From NCBI RefSeq assembly GCF_016612865.1, contig NZ_JAENZZ010000002.1, forward strand, positions 1,612,001 through 1,676,000: 64,000 nucleotides of DNA, read 5' to 3'. The notes under the pieces were generated by a model. The model was not told the DNA's origin. It worked only from the letters and a program-made list of their open reading frames with translations, and ran no database searches. Made by a program: the position numbers and the translations under genes. How positions within the stretch are numbered: position 1 is the stretch's first letter; the number at the start of each line of letters is the position of its first letter. Positions 16,196-25,489 of this stretch are shown here, piece after piece. The DNA comes from Blastococcus sp. TML/M2B (lineage in GTDB: Bacteria; Actinomycetota; Actinomycetes; Mycobacteriales; Geodermatophilaceae).

Positions 16196-17268
16196 CAGCC
16201 GCCGCACCCCCGCTCGCCGTTGCCCAGACCGTCCGCCGGGACGTTGACCCCGGACAGCTCGCCGGTCAGCGGGTTGGTCACCGGCACGCGGATGAAGCCG
16301 CCGGCCCCGCAGACGAAGAAGTTGAACCAGCTGCCGTTGATCGCCGTCCGGGTGATCAGGTCGATCTTGGTCGGCGCGAGCTCGAGGAAGCCCTCGAGGA
16401 CGTCGCCGGTGTCGGCGAGGTTGCCGGCCAGGTCGTCGAGCGCGCGGATGTCGGCGGCCAGCGGCGCCCGGGCCTCCTCCAGCAGGCCGGTGGTCGCGGT
16501 GGCGAGCTGGTCGATGGTCTGCAGCGAGTCGAAGATGACCTCGCGGTCGCCGGCCAGGCCGGTGACGAACTGCTGCAGGCTCACGATCAGGTCCGACAGC
16601 TCCTGGTCGCGCGCGGCGACCGACCCCATGACGGTGGTCAGGTTGTCGATGACGTCGCCGATGACGGCGTCCTTGTCCGCCAGCGAGGTGCTCAGCGAGG
16701 CGACGTGCGCCAGCAGCCCCTCGACCGTGCCGCCCTCGCCCTGGAAGACCTGGATGACCTCGTAGGAGAGCCGGTTCATGTCCGCCGGGGAGAGCGCCTG
16801 CAGCAGCGGCTGGAACCCGCCGAACAGCGTGGTCAGGTCCAGCGCCGGCCGGGTCTGCGCCACCGGGATCAGCCCGCCCTGCTCGAGGGTGCGGCCCGCG
16901 GCCCCCTCCCCCTCGGCGAGCGCGACGTAGCGCTGGCCGACCAGGTTGCGGTAGCGGATCGCGGCCTCGACCGTCGCCGGCAGCGGGACGTCGGCGTCCA
17001 CCTCGAGCTCGACCTCGGCCAGCGGGCGGTCGCCGGCGCCCTCGACCAGGCCGATGCCCTTCACCTGGCCCACCCGCACGCCGGCGATGCGCACCTCGTC
17101 GCCCTCGACCAGCCCGGCGACGTCGGTGAACTCGGCCCGGTAGGCGACCTGCTCCCCGTACCCGGCGTTGGTGATCGTCGTGATCAGCACGTAGCTGGCC
17201 ATCATGGTCACCAGCGCGAAGGCGACCAGCTTGACCAGCGGTGCGAGCAGCCCCCTCACGGTGCCCAC
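16195..17268 (-). CDS. mceB: MCE family protein MceB
   Basis: Second Mce subunit, 357 residues and intact. An N-terminal anchor (VKLVAFALVTMMASYVLI) precedes an MCE domain (AGLVEGDEVRIAGVRVGQVKG) and a helical segment with many regular Leu/Val heptads, ending in a Cys-containing tail (FFVCGAGGFIRVPV...GERGCGG). GTG 17268 is taken as the start; a second GTG four codons later (VRGLLAPL) is equally possible. A 55-base gap separates it from the corrected mceA end, the only non-overlapping junction among mceA-F. Confidence 0.92.
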   Translation of the reverse strand: MGTVRGLLAPLVKLVAFALVTMMASYVLITTITNAGYGEQVAYRAEFTDVAGLVEGDEVRIAGVRVGQVKGIGLVEGAGDRPLAEVELEVDADVPLPATVEAAIRYRNLVGQRYVALAEGEGAAGRTLEQGGLIPVAQTRPALDLTTLFGGFQPLLQALSPADMNRLSYEVIQVFQGEGGTVEGLLAHVASLSTSLADKDAVIGDVIDNLTTVMGSVAARDQELSDLIVSLQQFVTGLAGDREVIFDSLQTIDQLATATTGLLEEARAPLAADIRALDDLAGNLADTGDVLEGFLELAPTKIDLITRTAINGSWFNFFVCGAGGFIRVPVTNPLTGELSGVNVPADGLGNGERGCGG

Positions 17269-17323
17269 CCCGCTCCGCGGCCGATCGCTCCGCTCCTCGC
17301 TCGTCCCTCGCTGCGATGCTCAC

Positions 17324-18704
17324 TCATCGGAGTGCCACCCGGGTCCCTCTCAGCAGCGGCGCCATCTGCGACGCCCCGAGGTCGGAGACCGCCGACGGGT
17401 CGCTGCCGGTCTGGTAGGCGAGGATGTTGCGCACGAAATCGAGCTCCGCGGTGGATCCGGCCAGGCCGCTGGGCAGCGACGTCCCGGCCTGGGGGTTGGG
17501 TTCCGCCGGCGCCCGCCGGGATGTCGTCCGGGCCGCTGCCGCCCAGGCAGACCGGGTTGCCGGTGACCGGGTTGTCCCGCGACTGCACGCCGTCGACCGG
17601 CGGGTTCGGGCAGTAGAACTCGCCCTGCGCGGCCGCGGCGATCAGCCCGTCGATGTCCGACAGGCCCCGGCAGTCAGGACCCGACTGGTCCAGGTACGCC
17701 GGCTGGTCGCCGGGCAGGTAGGGGTTGCGCGGCGGCAGCGTCACGGTGAGGTTCAGATCCAGGTACGGGTCGCCGTCGCCACCGAGCACCTCGCTGTACA
17801 GCGGCACCGAGCGGGCCAGGCCGTTGAGCAGGCACGGGTAGACCGGCGAGTACTCGGCGAAGGTGCCCAGCACCGGCAGCGAGCTCTCGGCCAGCGAGAT
17901 GAGGTTCCGCTCGTTGGTCTCCAGGAAGCCCGCGGTGACCGTGCCGGCCCGGTCGGCGACGGTGAACGTGCGGCGCAGCTGCTCCTGCTGGTCGACCAGC
18001 GTCCGGCTGGTGACCGCCAGGTCGTCCAGCACGCCGAGCAGGTCGTCGGCCGCGGACTCGTAGGTGTCGGCGAAGTCGGCCAGCCCGGAGATGTCGGCCT
18101 GCAGGTCGGGCAGCACGGTGTTCAGCTCGCCGGTGTAGCGGCCGACGGCGGCGAGGTTGGCGCCCAGCCGGTCGCCCCGGCCGCGCACCGCCTCGGCCAC
18201 CGCGCCGAGGGTGTAGGAGAGCTTCTCCGGCTCCACCGCCTGGAGCAGGGGCAGCAGGTCGTCGACCACGCGCTGCAGCTCGATGGCGTTCTCGCTGCGG
18301 TCCTGGCCGATCACCGCGCCGTCGGCCAGCGTCTCCGCCGACGGGCTCTCCGGGATCTCCAGGGCGACGAACCGCTCGCCGAACAGCGTCTTGGGCAGCA
18401 GCCGCGCGGTCACGTCGGCCGGGATCTGGTCGAGGTACTCCGGCGCGATGGCCAGCTCGATGGTGGCGCCGTCCGCGGTCGCGTCGACCGCGCGGACGTC
18501 GCCCACGATGACGCCGCGCACCTTGACGTCGGACGCTTCCCGCAGCTGGTTGCCGATGGTGTCGGTCTCCAGGGTGACGCGGGCGACGTCGGAGAACACC
18601 TTGTTGTACTGCGCGACGGCGAGGCCGAGCAGCAGCGCGAGGGTCAGCAGGAACGCCAACCCCTGGATGCGCAGGCGGATCTTCGTCCTCATCGCACCGC
18701 TCAC
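17324..18704 (-). CDS. mceA: MCE family protein MceA (one-base frameshift)
   Basis: First Mce subunit. GTG 18704 overlaps the yrbE4B stop (GTGA) and gives VSGAMRTKIRLRIQG, a membrane anchor (LAFLLTLALLLGLAVA), the MCE domain and the helical and proline-rich C-terminal half. A run of five G (plus strand 17491-17495) breaks the frame late in the gene. Dropping one base gives a proper ending (LDFVRNILAYQTG...MAPLLRGTRVALR) that stops at 17324, for 459 residues. The uncorrected frame runs on to 17256 with low-complexity residues and no Mce character. Confidence 0.88.
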
Positions 18705-19570
18705 CCCGCGATCCGGACGGTCGTCGTCGAGCCCCAGATGGCGAGGGACAGGAACAGGTCGATGACCATCACCGCGACGATGGAGAAGCGCACCGCCTGG
18801 CCCACGGCCAGGCCGACGCCGGCCGGGCCACCGCTGGCGCGGTAGCCGTAGTAGCAGTGGCTCAGGATGATCACGACGGCGAAGACGAGCACCTTGAGGA
18901 AGGACCAGAAGACGTCCTGCGGGGGCAGGAACAGGTTGAAGTAGTGGTCGTAGGTGCCCGCCGACTGCCCGTAGGCCTGGGTGGTGATCAACCGGGTCGC
19001 GAAGTAGCTGCTCAGCAGGCCCAGCACGTAGAGCGGCATGACGGCGACGAAGCCGGCCACGATGCGCGTGGTGACGAGGAACGGCAGCGAGGGCACGCCC
19101 ATGACCTCGAGGGCGTCGATCTCCTCGTTGATCCGCATGGCGCCGATCTGCGCGGTGAACCCGCAACCGACCGTGGCCGACAACGCCAGGCCCGCGACCA
19201 GGGGCGCGATCTCCCGGGTGTTGAAGTAGGCGGAGAGGAAGCCGGTGAACGCCGAGGTGCCGAGCTGGTCCAGGGCCGCGTAGCCCTGCAGCCCCACCTC
19301 GGTGCCGGTGAAGAAGGACAGCACCGCGATGACGCCGACGGTGCCGCCGATCACCGCGAGCGCGCCGCTGCCGAAGGTGACCTCGGCCAGCAGCCGCATG
19401 ACCTCCTTCTTGTACCGGCGCAGCGTGCGCGGCGTCCACGCCAGCGCCCGGCCGTAGAAGCCGAGCTGGTCGCCGAGGTCCTCCAGCGCCCCCATGGGTC
19501 GGCCGTAGACCGTGCGCCCGAGGCGCCGGGCGCGCACGCGCAGCCGGTCGACCGGCGAGAGCAGCGCCAT
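18701..19570 (-). CDS. yrbE4B: YrbE/MlaE-type permease, second subunit
   Basis: A 289-residue integral membrane protein, the B-type permease of the Mce transporter. It has five or so membrane helices. The MlaE signature AQIGAMRINEEIDALEVMGV, which contacts the ATPase, is followed by hydrophobic segments to SLAIWGSTTTVRIAG. ATG 19570 overlaps the stop of the first permease gene (ATGA). Together with yrbE4A and MceG it should form the ATP-driven inner-membrane core. The numeral in the symbol is borrowed from the general mycobacterial naming and does not assert orthology. Confidence 0.9.
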   Translation of the reverse strand: MALLSPVDRLRVRARRLGRTVYGRPMGALEDLGDQLGFYGRALAWTPRTLRRYKKEVMRLLAEVTFGSGALAVIGGTVGVIAVLSFFTGTEVGLQGYAALDQLGTSAFTGFLSAYFNTREIAPLVAGLALSATVGCGFTAQIGAMRINEEIDALEVMGVPSLPFLVTTRIVAGFVAVMPLYVLGLLSSYFATRLITTQAYGQSAGTYDHYFNLFLPPQDVFWSFLKVLVFAVVIILSHCYYGYRASGGPAGVGLAVGQAVRFSIVAVMVIDLFLSLAIWGSTTTVRIAG

Positions 19571-20385
19571 CACGAACCCTTCGGCGGGACGAGCTGGAAG
19601 TACAGCGCCGTCATGACGAAGTTGACCGCGAACAGCAGCAGGAAGGTGATGACGACGGACTGGTTCACCGCGTCGCCGACGCCCTTGGGCCCACCTCCGG
19701 CCCGCAACCCCTTGTAGGACGCCACGATCCCGGCGATCAGGCCGAAGACCAGCGCTTTCAGCTCGCCCGACCAGAAGTCCTCGACCTGCGCCAGCGCGCT
19801 GAACGAGGCCAGGTAGGCCCCCGGCGTCCCGCCCTGGAGGATGACGTTGAAGAAGTAGCCCCCGGCGACGCCGACCACGCTGACCAGGCCGTTGAGCAGC
19901 ACCGCCACCACCATCGAGGCGAGCACCCGCGGCACGACCAGCCGCTGGATCGGGCTGATGCCCAGCACTTCCATCGCGTCGATCTCGTCGCGGATCTTGC
20001 GGGCGCCCAGGTCGGCGCAGATCGCCGAACCGCCCGCACCGGCGATCAGCAGCGCGGTCACGATCGGGCTCGCCTCGCGCAGCACCGCGAGCACCGCGGC
20101 CGAGCCGGTGAAGGACTCGGCCCCCAGCTGCCGGGTGAGGGAGCCCAGCTGCAGCGCGATGACCGCACCGAACGGGATGGCCACCAGCGCGGTGGGCATG
20201 ATCGTCACGCTCGCGACGAACCACGTCTGCTGGATGAACTCGCGGATCTGGAAGGGCCGCTTGGGCAGCGCCCGCATGACGTCCAGGGCGAACGCGAACA
20301 GCTGGCCGCTGGCCGCGAGCGGCCGGGTGGGCGAGTACTTCCCGTCGAGCAGCCCCGGCGCCTTCGGCGTCTCGGAGGCGCTCAC
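19570..20385 (-). CDS. yrbE4A: YrbE/MlaE-type permease, first subunit
   Basis: A 271-residue permease with the MlaE-family signature CADLGARKIRDEIDAMEVLG near the middle and several hydrophobic helices (TALLIAGAGGSAI; LVFGLIAGIVASYKG). The start is GTG 20385, overlapping the ATPase stop (GTGA). The order ATPase, YrbE A, YrbE B, MceA-F is the standard mce layout. Unlike most mycobacterial mce loci, the ATPase gene here heads the operon itself. Confidence 0.92.
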   Translation of the reverse strand: MSASETPKAPGLLDGKYSPTRPLAASGQLFAFALDVMRALPKRPFQIREFIQQTWFVASVTIMPTALVAIPFGAVIALQLGSLTRQLGAESFTGSAAVLAVLREASPIVTALLIAGAGGSAICADLGARKIRDEIDAMEVLGISPIQRLVVPRVLASMVVAVLLNGLVSVVGVAGGYFFNVILQGGTPGAYLASFSALAQVEDFWSGELKALVFGLIAGIVASYKGLRAGGGPKGVGDAVNQSVVITFLLLFAVNFVMTALYFQLVPPKGS

Positions 20386-21521
20386 CCGTCGCCCTCCCGG
20401 CGGCGCGGCAGGACCGCGGTCGCGGTGGTGGCCGTCGCGCCGCTGTCGGCGTCCGCGGCCCAGTGCCGGCCGTTGGTGCCGGTGGTGGGCGCGTAGGCCC
20501 CCGCATCGGCGCGCGCGAGGAGGTCCTCGGGCAGCGAGCGGCGGATGGCGGCCGCCGTCGTCTCATCGAACTCGTGCAGCATCCGCGCCACCCGCTCCTG
20601 GCGGCGGCGGGCCCCCTGCCGCTCGGGCAACCCCTCGCTGGGCTCCAGCTGCGGCGGGACCGCCTCGCCGCCGGACGCGCCCTTCGGGCCGATGCCGTTG
20701 TGCGAGTCCCCGCCGCGGGCCTCCAGGGCGGCCATCTCGGCCTCGACCTGGGCGACGTCCTTCTCCTCGCTCATGCCGATCGGCCCCTCGCGCCGGCCGT
20801 TGAGGAACTGGCGGACGACGGGCTCCTGCGAGGTGAGCAGCTGCTCGCGGGGGCCGAACATCACCAGGTTGCGGCGGAACAGCAGGCCGAGGTTGTCCGG
20901 CACGGTGCGGGCGGTGCCGATGTCGTGCGTGACGATGAGGAAGGTGGCGTCGATCTGCGCGTTGAGGTCGACGATGAGCTGGTTGAGGTAGGCCACGCGG
21001 ACCGGGTCCAGCCCCGAGTCGGGCTCGTCGAACAGGATGATCTCGGGGTCCAGCACCAGCGCGCGGGCGAGCCCCGCCCGCTTGCGCATGCCGCCGGAGA
21101 TCTCCCCGGGCAGCTTCCCCTCGGCGCCCTGCAGGCCGACCATGTCCATCTTCTCGAGGACGATCCGCCGGACCTCAGACTCGCTCTTGCGCGTGTGCTC
21201 GCGCAACGGGAAGGCGATGTTGTCGAAGAGGTTCATCGAGCCGAACAGCGCGCCGTCCTGGAACAGCACGCCGAACAGCTTCCGGATCTCGTAGAGCCGG
21301 TGCTCGCTCGTGCGCACGATGTCGGTGTCGTTGATGACGATCGACCCGCGCTCGGGCTTGAGCAGCCCGACCAGCGACTTCAGGAAGACCGACTTGCCGG
21401 TGCCCGAGGGGCCGAGCAGGACCGAGATCTCACCGGGCGGCAGGGTCAGGGTGACGTCGCTCCAGATGTTCTGGCTCCCGAAGGACTTGGTCAGCCCGTC
21501 GACCTCGACTGCGACGCCCAC
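20382..21521 (-). CDS. mceG: Mce transporter ATPase (MceG/Mkl)
   Basis: A 379-residue ABC ATPase that energises the Mce complex. It shows Walker A GPSGTGKS, the signature ISGGMRKRAGLARAL, Walker B IILFDEPDSGLD and the switch histidine in IVTHDIGT. A 110-residue charged C-terminal extension follows the ATPase domain, as in mycobacterial MceG. GTG 21521 is preferred to the longer frame, because GGAAGGCGGAAG precedes it and the ABC domain starts at once (VAVEVDGLTKSFG). Operator-like palindromes lie upstream at 21640-21698. Confidence 0.93.
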   Translation of the reverse strand: MGVAVEVDGLTKSFGSQNIWSDVTLTLPPGEISVLLGPSGTGKSVFLKSLVGLLKPERGSIVINDTDIVRTSEHRLYEIRKLFGVLFQDGALFGSMNLFDNIAFPLREHTRKSESEVRRIVLEKMDMVGLQGAEGKLPGEISGGMRKRAGLARALVLDPEIILFDEPDSGLDPVRVAYLNQLIVDLNAQIDATFLIVTHDIGTARTVPDNLGLLFRRNLVMFGPREQLLTSQEPVVRQFLNGRREGPIGMSEEKDVAQVEAEMAALEARGGDSHNGIGPKGASGGEAVPPQLEPSEGLPERQGARRRQERVARMLHEFDETTAAAIRRSLPEDLLARADAGAYAPTTGTNGRHWAADADSGATATTATAVLPRRREGDG

Positions 21522-21639
21522 GCTTCCGCCTTCCGCTCCCGCTCGACCTGCCGGTCCCCCGCTGCGTCGCATCGACGAGCCCGGGCAGTCTGCGGCTTCC
21601 CGACCCCGATCGCACGTCGACGGGGCCGGACCGCATCAC

Positions 21640-21651
21640 TACTGGTCAGTA
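21640..21651. promoter_or_regulatory. Palindrome upstream of mceG
   Basis: A 12-base sequence, TACTGGTCAGTA, is a perfect inverted repeat of five bases with two between. It lies about 120 bases before mceG in the gap 21522-21848. Its size and symmetry suit a TetR- or GntR-type repressor site; which regulator binds it is not known. Confidence 0.4.
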
Positions 21652-21679
21652 ACGACCCAGCCACGGGGAGGTTACGTGC

Positions 21680-21698
21680 GTCACGGGATTTCCGTGAC
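21680..21698. promoter_or_regulatory. Second inverted repeat upstream of mceG
   Basis: Seven-base arms GTCACGG and CCGTGAC separated by five bases. It lies between the rplL terminator and the 12-base palindrome, and could be part of the mce control region. Confidence 0.3.
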
Positions 21699-21756
21699 CC
21701 GGATCTCGGGTTTCCGCCGTCCGGGGGACGGCGGGCCCGGCACCCCCGGGAACGCA

Positions 21757-21792
21757 GCACGGGCCGCCCTCCCGGAGGAGGACGGCCCGTGC
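21757..21792 (-). terminator. Terminator of the rplJ-rplL transcript
   Basis: Ten-base outer arms (21757-21766 and 21783-21792) plus an inner CCTCC/GGAGG pairing, 57 bases beyond the rplL stop. It should separate ribosomal-protein transcription from the mce operon that follows on the same strand. Confidence 0.7.
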
Positions 21793-21848
21793 CGGCGGTG
21801 CGGTGGTGCGGTCGTGCTACCCGGCGATCAGGACCGCCGGGTGGGGGG

Positions 21849-22241
21849 TCACTTGACGGTGACGGTGGCGCCGGCGCCCTCGAGGGCAGCCTTGGCCTTG
21901 TCCGCGGCGTCCTTGGCGACCTTCTCCAGGACGGGCTTGGGCGCGTTGTCGACCAGGTCCTTGGCCTCCTTGAGGCCCAGGGAGGTGAGGCCGCGCACCT
22001 CCTTGATGACCTGGATCTTCTTGTCGCCGGCCGACTCGAGGATGACGTCGAACTCGTCCTGCTCGGCAGCGGCCTCGGCACCGCCACCGCCGCCACCGGC
22101 GGCCGGGGCGGCCGCGACAGCCACGGGGGCAGCAGCGGTGACGTCGAACGTCTCCTCGAACTGCTTCACGAAGTCGGACAGCTCGAGGAGGGTCATCTCC
22201 TTGAACGCGTCGAGCAGCTCGGTGCTGGAAAGCTTGGCCAT
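21849..22241 (-). CDS. rplL: 50S ribosomal protein L7/L12
   Basis: Ribosomal stalk protein, 130 residues. The N-terminal dimerisation helix ([25 protein letters not shown], given here only by its ends) is followed by the Ala/Gly hinge ([12 protein letters not shown]) and the C-terminal factor-binding domain with [21 protein letters not shown]. It lies 17 bases after rplJ, as in most bacteria. Length and domain order are normal. Confidence 0.98.
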   Translation of the reverse strand: MAKLSSTELLDAFKEMTLLELSDFVKQFEETFDVTAAAPVAVAAAPAAGGGGGGAEAAAEQDEFDVILESAGDKKIQVIKEVRGLTSLGLKEAKDLVDNAPKPVLEKVAKDAADKAKAALEGAGATVTVK

Positions 22242-22258
22242 GTCGATCTCCTTCTGGG

Positions 22259-22873
22259 TCAGTCGTCGCTGGCCGCGTCGGCGGCGGCAGCGTCGGTCTC
22301 GGGGGTGGTGTCAGCAGCAGGTGCGTCGTCAGCGGCAGGAGCCTCGGCAGCCGGGGCGTCGGCGGCCTTCTTCTCCTGCAGCGCGGCGGCGAGGCGGGCG
22401 ACCTGCGACAGCGGGGCCTGGAACAGCCCGGCAGCCTTGGTCAGGTTGCCCTTCATCGCGCCGGCCAGCTTGGCCAGCAGGACCTCACGGGGCTCGACGT
22501 CGGCGAGGCGCGTGACCTCGGAGGCGTCGACCGTGCGGCCGTCGACCACGCCGCCCTTGACGACGAGCAGCGGGTTGGCCTTCGCGAAGTCGCGGATCGC
22601 CTTGGCGCCCTCGACCGGGTCGCCCTCGATGAAGGCGATCGCGGTCGGGCCGTTGAGCAGCGGGCCGAGGTCGGAGAAACCGACCGAGTCCGCCGCCCGC
22701 TTCGTCAGGGTGTTCTTGACGACGGCGTACGTGCTGCCCGCACCGAGGGAACGGCGCAGCTGGGTCAGCTGCGCCACGGTCAGCCCGCGGTACTCGGTGA
22801 GCACCGCCGCACTCGAGTTCTGGAACCGCTCGGTGATCTCGTCGATCACCGCGGCCTTCGCCTGCGTGGGCAT
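22259..22873 (-). CDS. rplJ: 50S ribosomal protein L10
   Basis: Base of the L7/L12 stalk, 204 residues. It has the conserved opening [15 protein letters not shown] and the [15 protein letters not shown] and [10 protein letters not shown] segments of L10. An Ala/Asp-rich acidic C-terminal tail of about 40 residues is longer than in enterobacteria but common in actinobacteria. ATG 22873 is chosen over the far longer open frame because GGAGG lies just before it and the protein then begins where L10 does. The upstream 320 bases look like the L10 autoregulatory leader. Confidence 0.97.
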   Translation of the reverse strand: MPTQAKAAVIDEITERFQNSSAAVLTEYRGLTVAQLTQLRRSLGAGSTYAVVKNTLTKRAADSVGFSDLGPLLNGPTAIAFIEGDPVEGAKAIRDFAKANPLLVVKGGVVDGRTVDASEVTRLADVEPREVLLAKLAGAMKGNLTKAAGLFQAPLSQVARLAAALQEKKAADAPAAEAPAADDAPAADTTPETDAAAADAASDD

Positions 22874-23190
22874 GGGCCTCCTCTCGTCTGTCGGGCGACC
22901 ACCGGCCATCGCGCGAACGCGGGCGATCGGGTGGCCCCGGAGACGAGGAACGCCCCGGCGCAGGCGCACGGGGCGAGGGGCGGGACGCGCTGACGTGCAG
23001 CGGCACCGCCGATCGAACCGTCCTCCTGCGCGGGTCGCCCGGAACTCCGGGACCTTCGATCGCACGCGGACGTGCGACGACCAACGGTCTTGGGGGGAAC
23101 GCGGCCAAGAGTACGCGACGCCGCACGGGAGGCGGCGGCTGCCCCCGAGGACTGCCCCACACCGCCGATCTCGGCGGGAAGCGGGCCGGG
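22874..23190 (-). ncRNA. Probable L10 leader region
   Basis: A 317-base untranslated stretch directly upstream of rplJ, where most bacteria place the L10(L12)4-binding autoregulatory leader. Inverted repeats are visible, for example CGCCCCG/CGGGGCG near 22951-22976 and TCGCACG/CGTGCGA near 23059-23077. The call rests on position and structure potential. A covariance-model search (Rfam L10_leader) would confirm it. Confidence 0.5.
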
Positions 23191-23191
23191 T

Positions 23192-23218
23192 GGGGCCCAC
23201 ATCGCCGATGTGGGCCCC
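23192..23218 (-). terminator. Hairpin between rplA and rplJ (distal)
   Basis: Thirteen-base arms (23192-23204 and 23206-23218) with a minimal loop. Together with the next hairpin it probably ends the rplK-rplA transcript before the rplJ promoter and leader. Confidence 0.6.
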
Positions 23219-23229
23219 GGACGTGCGAG

Positions 23230-23260
23230 AGGCCCCGCAGCGACGAGCGCTGCGGGGCCT
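23230..23260 (-). terminator. Terminator after rplA
   Basis: A 13-bp perfect inverted repeat (23230-23242 and 23248-23260) with a five-base loop, 18 bases beyond the rplA stop. Confidence 0.75.
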
Positions 23261-23277
23261 CCGGGAGGTGCGGTCGA

Positions 23278-23997
23278 TCAGTTGGTGGGCTCGTCCACCA
23301 GCATGTTGCGGGTGCGGTTCGGGTCCACCGGGATGCCGGGGCCCATCGTCGTCGAGATGGTGACCTTCTTGACGTAGCGACCCTTGGCCGAGGACGGCTT
23401 GGCGCGCAGGACCTCGTCGAGGGCGGCCGCGTAGTTCTCGACCAGCTTCTCCTGGTCGAAGGACGTCTTGCCGATCACCAGGTGCAGGTTGGCCTGCTTG
23501 TCGACGCGGAAGTTGATCTTCCCGCCCTTGATGTCGTTGACGGCCTTGGTGACGTCGGGGGTCACGGTGCCGGTCTTCGGGTTCGGCATCAGGCCGCGGG
23601 GGCCGAGGATGCGCGCGATCCGGCCGACCTTGGCCATCTGGTCCGGGGTGGCGATCGCCGCGTCGAAGTCCAGGAAGCCGCCCTGGATGCGCTCGATCAG
23701 GTCGTCGGACCCGACGACGTCGGCGCCGGCGGCCTCGGCCTCGGCGGCCTTGTCACCGGTCGCGAAGACGATGACGCGGGCGGTCTTGCCGGTGCCGTGG
23801 GGCAGGTTGACCGTGCCGCGGACCATCTGGTCGGCCTTGCGCGGGTCGACGCCCAGGCGCAGAGCGACCTCGACGGTGGCGTCGTAGGACGTCGTCGACG
23901 TCTCCTTGGCCAGCGCAGCGGCCTGGAGCGGGGAGTACAGGGTGTCCCGGTCGACCTTCTCGGCCGCGGCCCGGAACTTCTTGCCGTGCTTCGCCAT
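23278..23997 (-). CDS. rplA: 50S ribosomal protein L1
   Basis: L1 stalk protein, 239 residues, complete. It has the family signature [16 protein letters not shown] in the second half and the N-terminal [16 protein letters not shown]. It binds 23S rRNA and, in many bacteria, its own mRNA. It follows rplK at 90 bases and forms the usual rplK-rplA pair. Confidence 0.98.
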   Translation of the reverse strand: MAKHGKKFRAAAEKVDRDTLYSPLQAAALAKETSTTSYDATVEVALRLGVDPRKADQMVRGTVNLPHGTGKTARVIVFATGDKAAEAEAAGADVVGSDDLIERIQGGFLDFDAAIATPDQMAKVGRIARILGPRGLMPNPKTGTVTPDVTKAVNDIKGGKINFRVDKQANLHLVIGKTSFDQEKLVENYAAALDEVLRAKPSSAKGRYVKKVTISTTMGPGIPVDPNRTRNMLVDEPTN

Positions 23998-24087
23998 GGT
24001 GGTTCCTCTCCCCCGGACGGAGCCGGGGATGGTGTGGTTGCCGGGCCAGGCGTGGCCCTCCCACAGGTGCTAGGGGGTGGTGCTGGG

Positions 24088-24516
24088 TCAGACGACCGTG
24101 ATGCCCATCGACCGCGCGGTGCCGGCGATGATCCGCTCGGCCTGGTCCAGGTCGTTGGCGTTGAGGTCGGCCATCTTGGTGGTGGCGATCTCGCGGACCT
24201 GGTCGCGGGTGACCGTGGCGACCTTGGTCTTGTGCGGCTCGCCCGACCCCTTCTCGACACCGGCGGCCTTGAGCAGCATGCGCGCGGCCGGCGGGGTCTT
24301 GGTGACGAACGTGAACGACCGGTCCTCGAAGACCGAGATCTCGACCGGGATCACGTTGCCCCGCTGCGACTCGGTCGCGGCGTTGTAGGCCTTGCAGAAC
24401 TCCATGATGTTGACACCGTGCTGGCCCAGCGCCGGACCCACGGGCGGCGCGGGGGTCGCCGCACCGGCGTTGATCTGGAGCTTGATGACCGCGGTCAACC
24501 GCTTCCTGGGGGGCAT
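24088..24516 (-). CDS. rplK: 50S ribosomal protein L11
   Basis: A 142-residue L11 with the N-terminal [20 protein letters not shown] and C-terminal [21 protein letters not shown]-type RNA-binding domain (here [13 protein letters not shown]). It binds the GTPase-associated centre of 23S rRNA and is needed for stringent signalling. It stands 57 bases behind nusG in the standard secE-nusG-rplK-rplA order. Confidence 0.98.
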   Translation of the reverse strand: MPPRKRLTAVIKLQINAGAATPAPPVGPALGQHGVNIMEFCKAYNAATESQRGNVIPVEISVFEDRSFTFVTKTPPAARMLLKAAGVEKGSGEPHKTKVATVTRDQVREIATTKMADLNANDLDQAERIIAGTARSMGITVV

Positions 24517-24573
24517 GACTTCCTTCTATCGGTGGTGGATCAGCTGGCGCCGTGCGACATCAGTCGAACGACG

Positions 24574-25446
24574 TCAGATCTTGCTGACCTGGTTGAACGA
24601 CAGCTCGACGGGCGTCTCGCGGCCGAAGATGGAGACCAGCACCTGCAGCTTCTGCTGCTCGGCGTTGATCTCGTTGATCGTGGCGGGCAGGGTCGCGAAC
24701 GGCCCGTCCATGACGGTGACGGACTCGCCGACCTCGAAGTCCACCAGGGCGGCCGGCGCGGCGGCGGCCGGGGCGGCTTCGCCGCCGGCGGTGCGCGCAG
24801 CCTGCGGGGCGGTGGCCGGGACCAGGATCTTGACGACCTCGTCGAGGGTCAGCGGCGAGGGCTTGGAGGTCGCGCCCACGAAGCCGGTGACGCCGGGGGT
24901 GTTGCGGACCGCGCCCCACGACTCGTCGTTGAGCTCCATGCGGACCAGCAGGTAGCCCGGCAGCACCTTGCGGTTGACCTGCGCGCGCTTGCCGTTCTTG
25001 ATCTCGGTGACCTCCTCGGTGGGCACCTCGATCTGGTAGATGAAGTCCTCCACGTCGAGGGACTGGATGCGCGCCTCGAGGTTGGTCTTCACCTTGTTCT
25101 CGTACCCGGCGTAGCTGTGCACGACGTACCAGTCGCCGGGCGCGATCCGCAGCGCCTTCTTCATGGCCTCGGCCGGGTCCTCGTCCTCCGGCTCCGCGGC
25201 GACGGGCTCCTCGGCCTGCGCGGCCTCGTCGGCGGCGTCGGCGGCGTCGGCCTCGGGGGCCTCCCCGGTCCCGGCGTCCTCGACGTCGAGCTCGAGGTCG
25301 GCGGTGTCGCTGGAGCCCTCGGCCGCACCGGTCTCACCGACGCCGGTCTCGACGTCGGCGCTGCCGCGCTGCTCGAAGCGGGCGTCGTCCAGGTCGGTGC
25401 CTTCGACCGCGGTGTCGTGCTCGTTGGGCTCGCGGGGCTCGGTCAC
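24574..25446 (-). CDS. nusG: Transcription termination/antitermination protein NusG
   Basis: A 290-residue NusG. An acidic, Ala/Glu-rich extension of about 95 residues, typical of actinobacteria, precedes the NGN domain ([20 protein letters not shown]). An Ala-rich linker leads to the KOW domain ([20 protein letters not shown]). The NGN domain binds the RNA polymerase clamp; the KOW domain contacts Rho or ribosomal protein S10. It is coupled to secE upstream (43-base gap). Confidence 0.97.
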   Translation of the reverse strand: MTEPREPNEHDTAVEGTDLDDARFEQRGSADVETGVGETGAAEGSSDTADLELDVEDAGTGEAPEADAADAADEAAQAEEPVAAEPEDEDPAEAMKKALRIAPGDWYVVHSYAGYENKVKTNLEARIQSLDVEDFIYQIEVPTEEVTEIKNGKRAQVNRKVLPGYLLVRMELNDESWGAVRNTPGVTGFVGATSKPSPLTLDEVVKILVPATAPQAARTAGGEAAPAAAAPAALVDFEVGESVTVMDGPFATLPATINEINAEQQKLQVLVSIFGRETPVELSFNQVSKI

Positions 25447-25489
25447 AGAAGTCTCTTCCTTGTCGGATGGCGTGCTGGGTGGGCGGGGA

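Noticed and set aside
17256-19439. A 727-residue fusion of permease, MceA and a long tail
   Set aside because: The first part is out of frame with the real permease and the tail follows a frameshift; separate overlapping genes explain the region.
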